A stretch of 7,889 bases of DNA, taken from NCBI GenBank assembly GCA_027052755.1, contig JALUEN010000219.1, positions 534 to 8,422 of the forward strand, read 5' to 3'. The notes beneath the pieces were generated by a model. That model was not told the DNA's origin. It made no database searches and worked only from the letters and a program-made list of their open reading frames with translations. This DNA is from a bacterium (GTDB lineage Bacteria; DRYD01; JALUEN01). A program made the translations under genes and the position numbers. Position 1 is the first letter of the stretch. Every line of letters starts with the position of its first letter. Below are positions 6,030 to 7,889 of this stretch, piece after piece.

Positions 6030-7112
6030 TCACTCTAGCTCACTGTACCAGGATAATCCCATAGCCCTCAATCCCTCTTCCTCATCAGGATAGCCTTCTA
6101 AGAAGAGGTCAGAGGATCCCAGGAGTTTATACTGCACCCAAGCAAGTGGGATAAGCATGGAAGCGTTATCAAGGCAGAACTTAAGGGGAGGCAGCTTAAC
6201 CTCTAGGTTAAGCTCCTGTGAGATCTGAGCTAGCCTCTCCCTCAGATAGGAGTTAGCGCTAACCCCTCCCCCAACTATTATCCTCCTGACACCTGTTAGC
6301 TTAACAGCTGTAGCCAGCTTAGAGATAACCTGCTCAATAGCTGCTATCTGGAATGCCTTAGCTATATCAGCTCTAAAATTTTCTAAGTCATTTCCCAGCT
6401 TCCTCACTAATCTAGCTACCGCTGTTTTTAAACCGCTATAGCTGAAGTTCAGGTCGTTTCCCTTCATCGCTACCGGCAACTCCACCTGAGGATCACGTGA
6501 TAACCCCTTAGCTAACCTATCTATAAGGGGACCTCCAGGGTACCCCATACCTAACAGCCTAGCCACTTTATCATAGGCCTCTCCAAGGGCATCATCCAGC
6601 GTTCGTCCTAAAAGAGATACCTTAAAGTGGTCATAGAAAAGATATAAATTAGTGTGTCCTCCTGAGATAACTAGTCCTAGAAAGGGGAATTTAGGAGGCT
6701 CGTTTAAGAAAGCGGCATATATATGTCCCCAGAGGTGGTTCACTCCAACTAAGGGTTTCCCTGTAGCTAAGGCTATAGCTTTAGCTACAGATACTCCTAT
6801 CAGAACCGCCCCAATTAAACCGGGAAACGAGCTAACAGCTATTAAATCAATATCTTCAGGTTTTAAACCAGCTTCTCTAAAAGCTACATCTAGAAGTGGG
6901 ATCAAGGTCTCCTGATGTTTTCTAGAAGCCACCTCTGGGACCACACCACCAAACACCCTGTGAAGATCCTCTTGACTGATAACTTTATGGCTTAAGATCT
7001 TAAAGTTAGGCCAGTAATTAGACCAGTCAGAATTAAAATCCTGAAGTAGTAAAGCCTCTCCTATAGAGACAGCGGTCTCATCACAGGTAGTCTCAATAGC
7101 TAGAATCCTCAT
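6030..7112 (-). CDS. kae1: Kae1/TsaD, tRNA N6-threonylcarbamoyladenosine (t6A37) transferase, KEOPS subunit
   Basis: Kae1 transfers threonylcarbamoyl from threonylcarbamoyl-AMP to A37 of ANN-decoding tRNAs within the KEOPS complex (Bud32, Cgi121, Pcc1). The 360-residue reading shows MRILAIETTCDETAVS at 1-16, the FGGVVPEVASRKH block at 54-66, the metal-binding HLWGH at 126-130, VISGGHT at 148-154, GGGVSAN at 281-287 and the metal ligand Asp315 in CLDNASM. It lacks a fused Bud32 kinase domain. It is somewhat longer than usual because of extra residues near 20-38. The start is debatable: ATG 7112 matches the canonical family N-terminus and lies about 25 nt from a TATA-like box, fitting a leaderless mRNA. 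ATG 7121 adds three residues and has AGGTGG at 7128-7133 placed 6 nt before it. The frame stays open to 7307, but that extension is not Kae1-like and runs into gdhA. The ABC ATPase gene follows after 27 nt. Confidence 0.96.
   Translation of the reverse strand: MRILAIETTCDETAVSIGEALLLQDFNSDWSNYWPNFKILSHKVISQEDLHRVFGGVVPEVASRKHQETLIPLLDVAFREAGLKPEDIDLIAVSSFPGLIGAVLIGVSVAKAIALATGKPLVGVNHLWGHIYAAFLNEPPKFPFLGLVISGGHTNLYLFYDHFKVSLLGRTLDDALGEAYDKVARLLGMGYPGGPLIDRLAKGLSRDPQVELPVAMKGNDLNFSYSGLKTAVARLVRKLGNDLENFRADIAKAFQIAAIEQVISKLATAVKLTGVRRIIVGGGVSANSYLRERLAQISQELNLEVKLPPLKFCLDNASMLIPLAWVQYKLLGSSDLFLEGYPDEEEGLRAMGLSWYSELE
6761..6790. repeat. 30-nt near-perfect palindrome inside kae1
   Basis: Two 15-nt arms (6761-6775 and 6776-6790) meet with no spacer and pair at 14 of 15 positions. 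The one exception, G6771 with T6780, would be a G-U wobble in a + strand RNA and a C-A mismatch in kae1 mRNA. It encodes part of the VAKAIALAT stretch of Kae1, and read on the + strand it encodes nearly the same peptide. Repeated GCT/AGC alanine codons may produce it by chance. Confidence 0.7.
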
Positions 7113-7127
7113 GCTCACCATCCCATT

Positions 7128-7133
7128 CCACCT
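7128..7133 (-). promoter_or_regulatory. Shine-Dalgarno-like site for the alternative kae1 start at 7121
   Basis: On the minus strand the site reads AGGTGG and is 6 nt before ATG 7121, an ideal distance. It overlaps by one base the TATA-like box that would serve the leaderless start at 7112. The two sites therefore argue for different starts or different transcripts. Confidence 0.45.
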
Positions 7134-7140
7134 ATTAAAT
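7133..7140 (-). promoter_or_regulatory. TATA-like box for kae1 (and the downstream ABC ATPase gene)
   Basis: ATTTAATA on the minus strand, centred near 7136.5, is close to the archaeal TATA consensus. Transcription about 25 nt downstream would begin at about 7110-7112, on the ATG of the canonical kae1 start, which would give a leaderless message. Confidence 0.45.
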
Positions 7141-7198
7141 CTAAGATTTCTTTCCAAACAGAGGCTTTGGATTCCTCTCTGGATCAGTGTCTCACTAA

Positions 7199-7215
7199 AG
7201 GAATTCATAGGAATT
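7199..7215 (+). promoter_or_regulatory. 10-bp-phased direct repeat in the kae1/gdhA divergent control region
   Basis: AGGAATT occurs at 7199-7205 and again at 7209-7215, exactly one helical turn apart, within the gap of about 178 nt between kae1 and gdhA. Direct repeats on one face of the helix are a common form of transcription-factor site. A weak AT-rich element for gdhA may lie just downstream (ACTTTTGAATT, 7222-7232), so the repeats would sit immediately upstream of it. No factor is known for them. Confidence 0.3.
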
Positions 7216-7232
7216 AGGTGTACTTTTGAATT

Positions 7233-7262
7233 GGGCTTAAGGGAGCCCGAGGGACACACCCT
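7233..7262 (+). promoter_or_regulatory. two small hairpins in the probable gdhA promoter/leader
   Basis: GGGCT at 7233-7237 pairs with AGCCC at 7244-7248 across a 6-nt loop, and AGGG at 7250-7253 pairs with CCCT at 7259-7262 across a 5-nt loop. They lie 29-58 nt before the gdhA ATG. They could be leader structures or an operator; there is no T-run, so they do not look like an attenuator. The rest of 7113-7290 shows nothing else I can support. Confidence 0.25.
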
Positions 7263-7290
7263 ACAGGAGATCAAAGGAGGTTGAAAGGAT

Positions 7291-7889
7291 ATGTCCTCAG
7301 TAACCACTAAGCTTAACCCATATCAGATGGCTGTTGAACAGTTAAATGAGGTTGCTAAGCTTATCAACTTGGATCCTGGTATCCACGAGTACTTAAAGTA
7401 CCCCAAGAGGGAGATCACCGTCTCAATCCCCGTAAAGATGGATGACGGCTCTATAAAGGTATTCACCGGTTACAGAGTACAGCACAACTTTGCACTAGGA
7501 CCAACTAAGGGTGGTATAAGGTACCACCAGGACGTAACCCTAGATGAGGTAAGAGCTCTGGCCATGTGGATGACCTGGAAGTGTTCTGTGATGGGCTTAC
7601 CCTACGGTGGAGCTAAAGGTGGAGTAGTTGTCAACCCCAAGGAGCTATCAAAGGGAGAGTTAGAGAGACTAACCAGGAGGTTTACCTTTGAGCTAGTCAA
7701 CTTCATAGGTCCTGACAGGGACATCCCAGCTCCTGACGTTAACACTGATCCACAGGTAATGGCTTGGATCATGGACACCTACAGCATGTCCGTAGGTTAC
7801 TCAGCTCCTGGTGTAGTAACAGGTAAGCCACTAGAGATCGGTGGTTCACTAGGTAGGTTTGAGGCTACCGGAAGAGGTTGTGTTTACAC
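7291..7889 (+). CDS. gdhA: glutamate dehydrogenase, NAD(P)-dependent, N-terminal part (cut by window edge)
   Basis: The first 199 codons of a Glu/Leu/Phe/Val dehydrogenase; the reading frame is open to the window end, so about half of a protein usually near 420 residues is missing. It interconverts glutamate with 2-oxoglutarate and ammonia. Landmarks: [10 protein letters not shown] at 70-79 with Lys73, [18 protein letters not shown] at 94-111 with Lys97 and the catalytic Lys109, and PAPDVNT at 146-152 with the catalytic Asp149. [13 protein letters not shown] at 184-196 starts the passage into the nucleotide-binding domain, so cofactor preference cannot be read here. The start is well fixed: GGAGGT at 7276-7281 lies 9 nt before the ATG, and an in-frame TGA at 7282-7284 blocks a longer form. 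It is transcribed away from kae1 and shares its control region. The hexameric, thermostable archaeal form is expected from the family. Confidence 0.96.
   Translation, partial: MSSVTTKLNPYQMAVEQLNEVAKLINLDPGIHEYLKYPKREITVSIPVKMDDGSIKVFTGYRVQHNFALGPTKGGIRYHQDVTLDEVRALAMWMTWKCSVMGLPYGGAKGGVVVNPKELSKGELERLTRRFTFELVNFIGPDRDIPAPDVNTDPQVMAWIMDTYSMSVGYSAPGVVTGKPLEIGGSLGRFEATGRGCVY

Noticed and set aside
6652..6915. + strand reading frame of 87 codons opposite kae1
   Set aside because: It is antisense to conserved Kae1 motifs and shows no family resemblance; its VAKAIALAT stretch comes from the palindrome at 6761-6790.
7066..7079. GAGAC/GTCTC hairpin early in kae1
   Set aside because: A 5-bp stem with a 4-nt loop inside a well-conserved coding stretch is easily due to chance.
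7122..7307. N-terminal extension of kae1 on the minus strand up to 7307
   Set aside because: The extra residues have no Kae1 similarity, the canonical N-terminus is at 7112 (or 7121 with a ribosome binding site), and the extension would cover the control region and start of gdhA.
1..7889. CRISPR array, tRNA, rRNA or insertion sequence
   Set aside because: No regularly spaced repeats, no T-loop GGTTCRANTCC-type pattern, and no transposase or terminal inverted repeats were seen on reading; a tRNAscan-type search was not possible here.

Overview
The window looks like a piece of an archaeal chromosome, most likely from a thermophile of the Thermoproteota/Korarchaeota side of the tree. The reasons are a stand-alone Kae1 (not fused to Bud32), an archaeal-style hexameric glutamate dehydrogenase, TATA-like promoter boxes, frequent ATA/AGG/AGA codons, tightly packed genes with purine-rich ribosome binding sites, and a HEPN/MNT toxin-antitoxin pair of a kind common in thermophiles. 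The exact lineage cannot be fixed from the sequence by eye.

Layout, left to right. (1) A Bax-inhibitor-1/YccA-type seven-helix membrane protein (20-793, +). (2) A short intergenic stretch with a TATA-like box, then an AT-rich mntA-hepT module (916-1643, +) whose active-site motifs are complete: GSx10DxD in the nucleotidyltransferase and RX4HXY in the HEPN protein. (3) A compact run of four + strand genes (1646-5326): a MATE-family transporter, a five-helix membrane protein of unknown function (perhaps DUF4013-like), a strongly diverged DegT/DnrJ/EryC1/StrS-type PLP enzyme, and a small Mth938-domain protein ending in the family's HLTC. The gaps are 21 nt, 2 nt and a 17-nt overlap, so this is probably one transcription unit. 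It begins only 2 nt after hepT. (4) On the minus strand, converging with that run and overlapping its last 11 nt, is a two-gene unit: kae1 (start 7112 or 7121) followed after 27 nt by an ABC-transporter ATPase with no permease beside it. (5) A divergent control region of about 170-180 nt, then the first 199 codons of gdhA (7291 to the window edge, +).

kae1 (tRNA t6A37 synthesis) and gdhA (2-oxoglutarate/glutamate interconversion) are core housekeeping genes; the rest is less ordinary. The best candidate for something undescribed is the MATE / membrane protein / DegT-like / Mth938 run. An aminotransferase-fold enzyme encoded next to an exporter suggests synthesis and export, or membrane flipping, of a small amino compound or amino-sugar. 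This is inference from gene order only. There is no CRISPR array, rRNA, recognisable tRNA or insertion sequence in the window.
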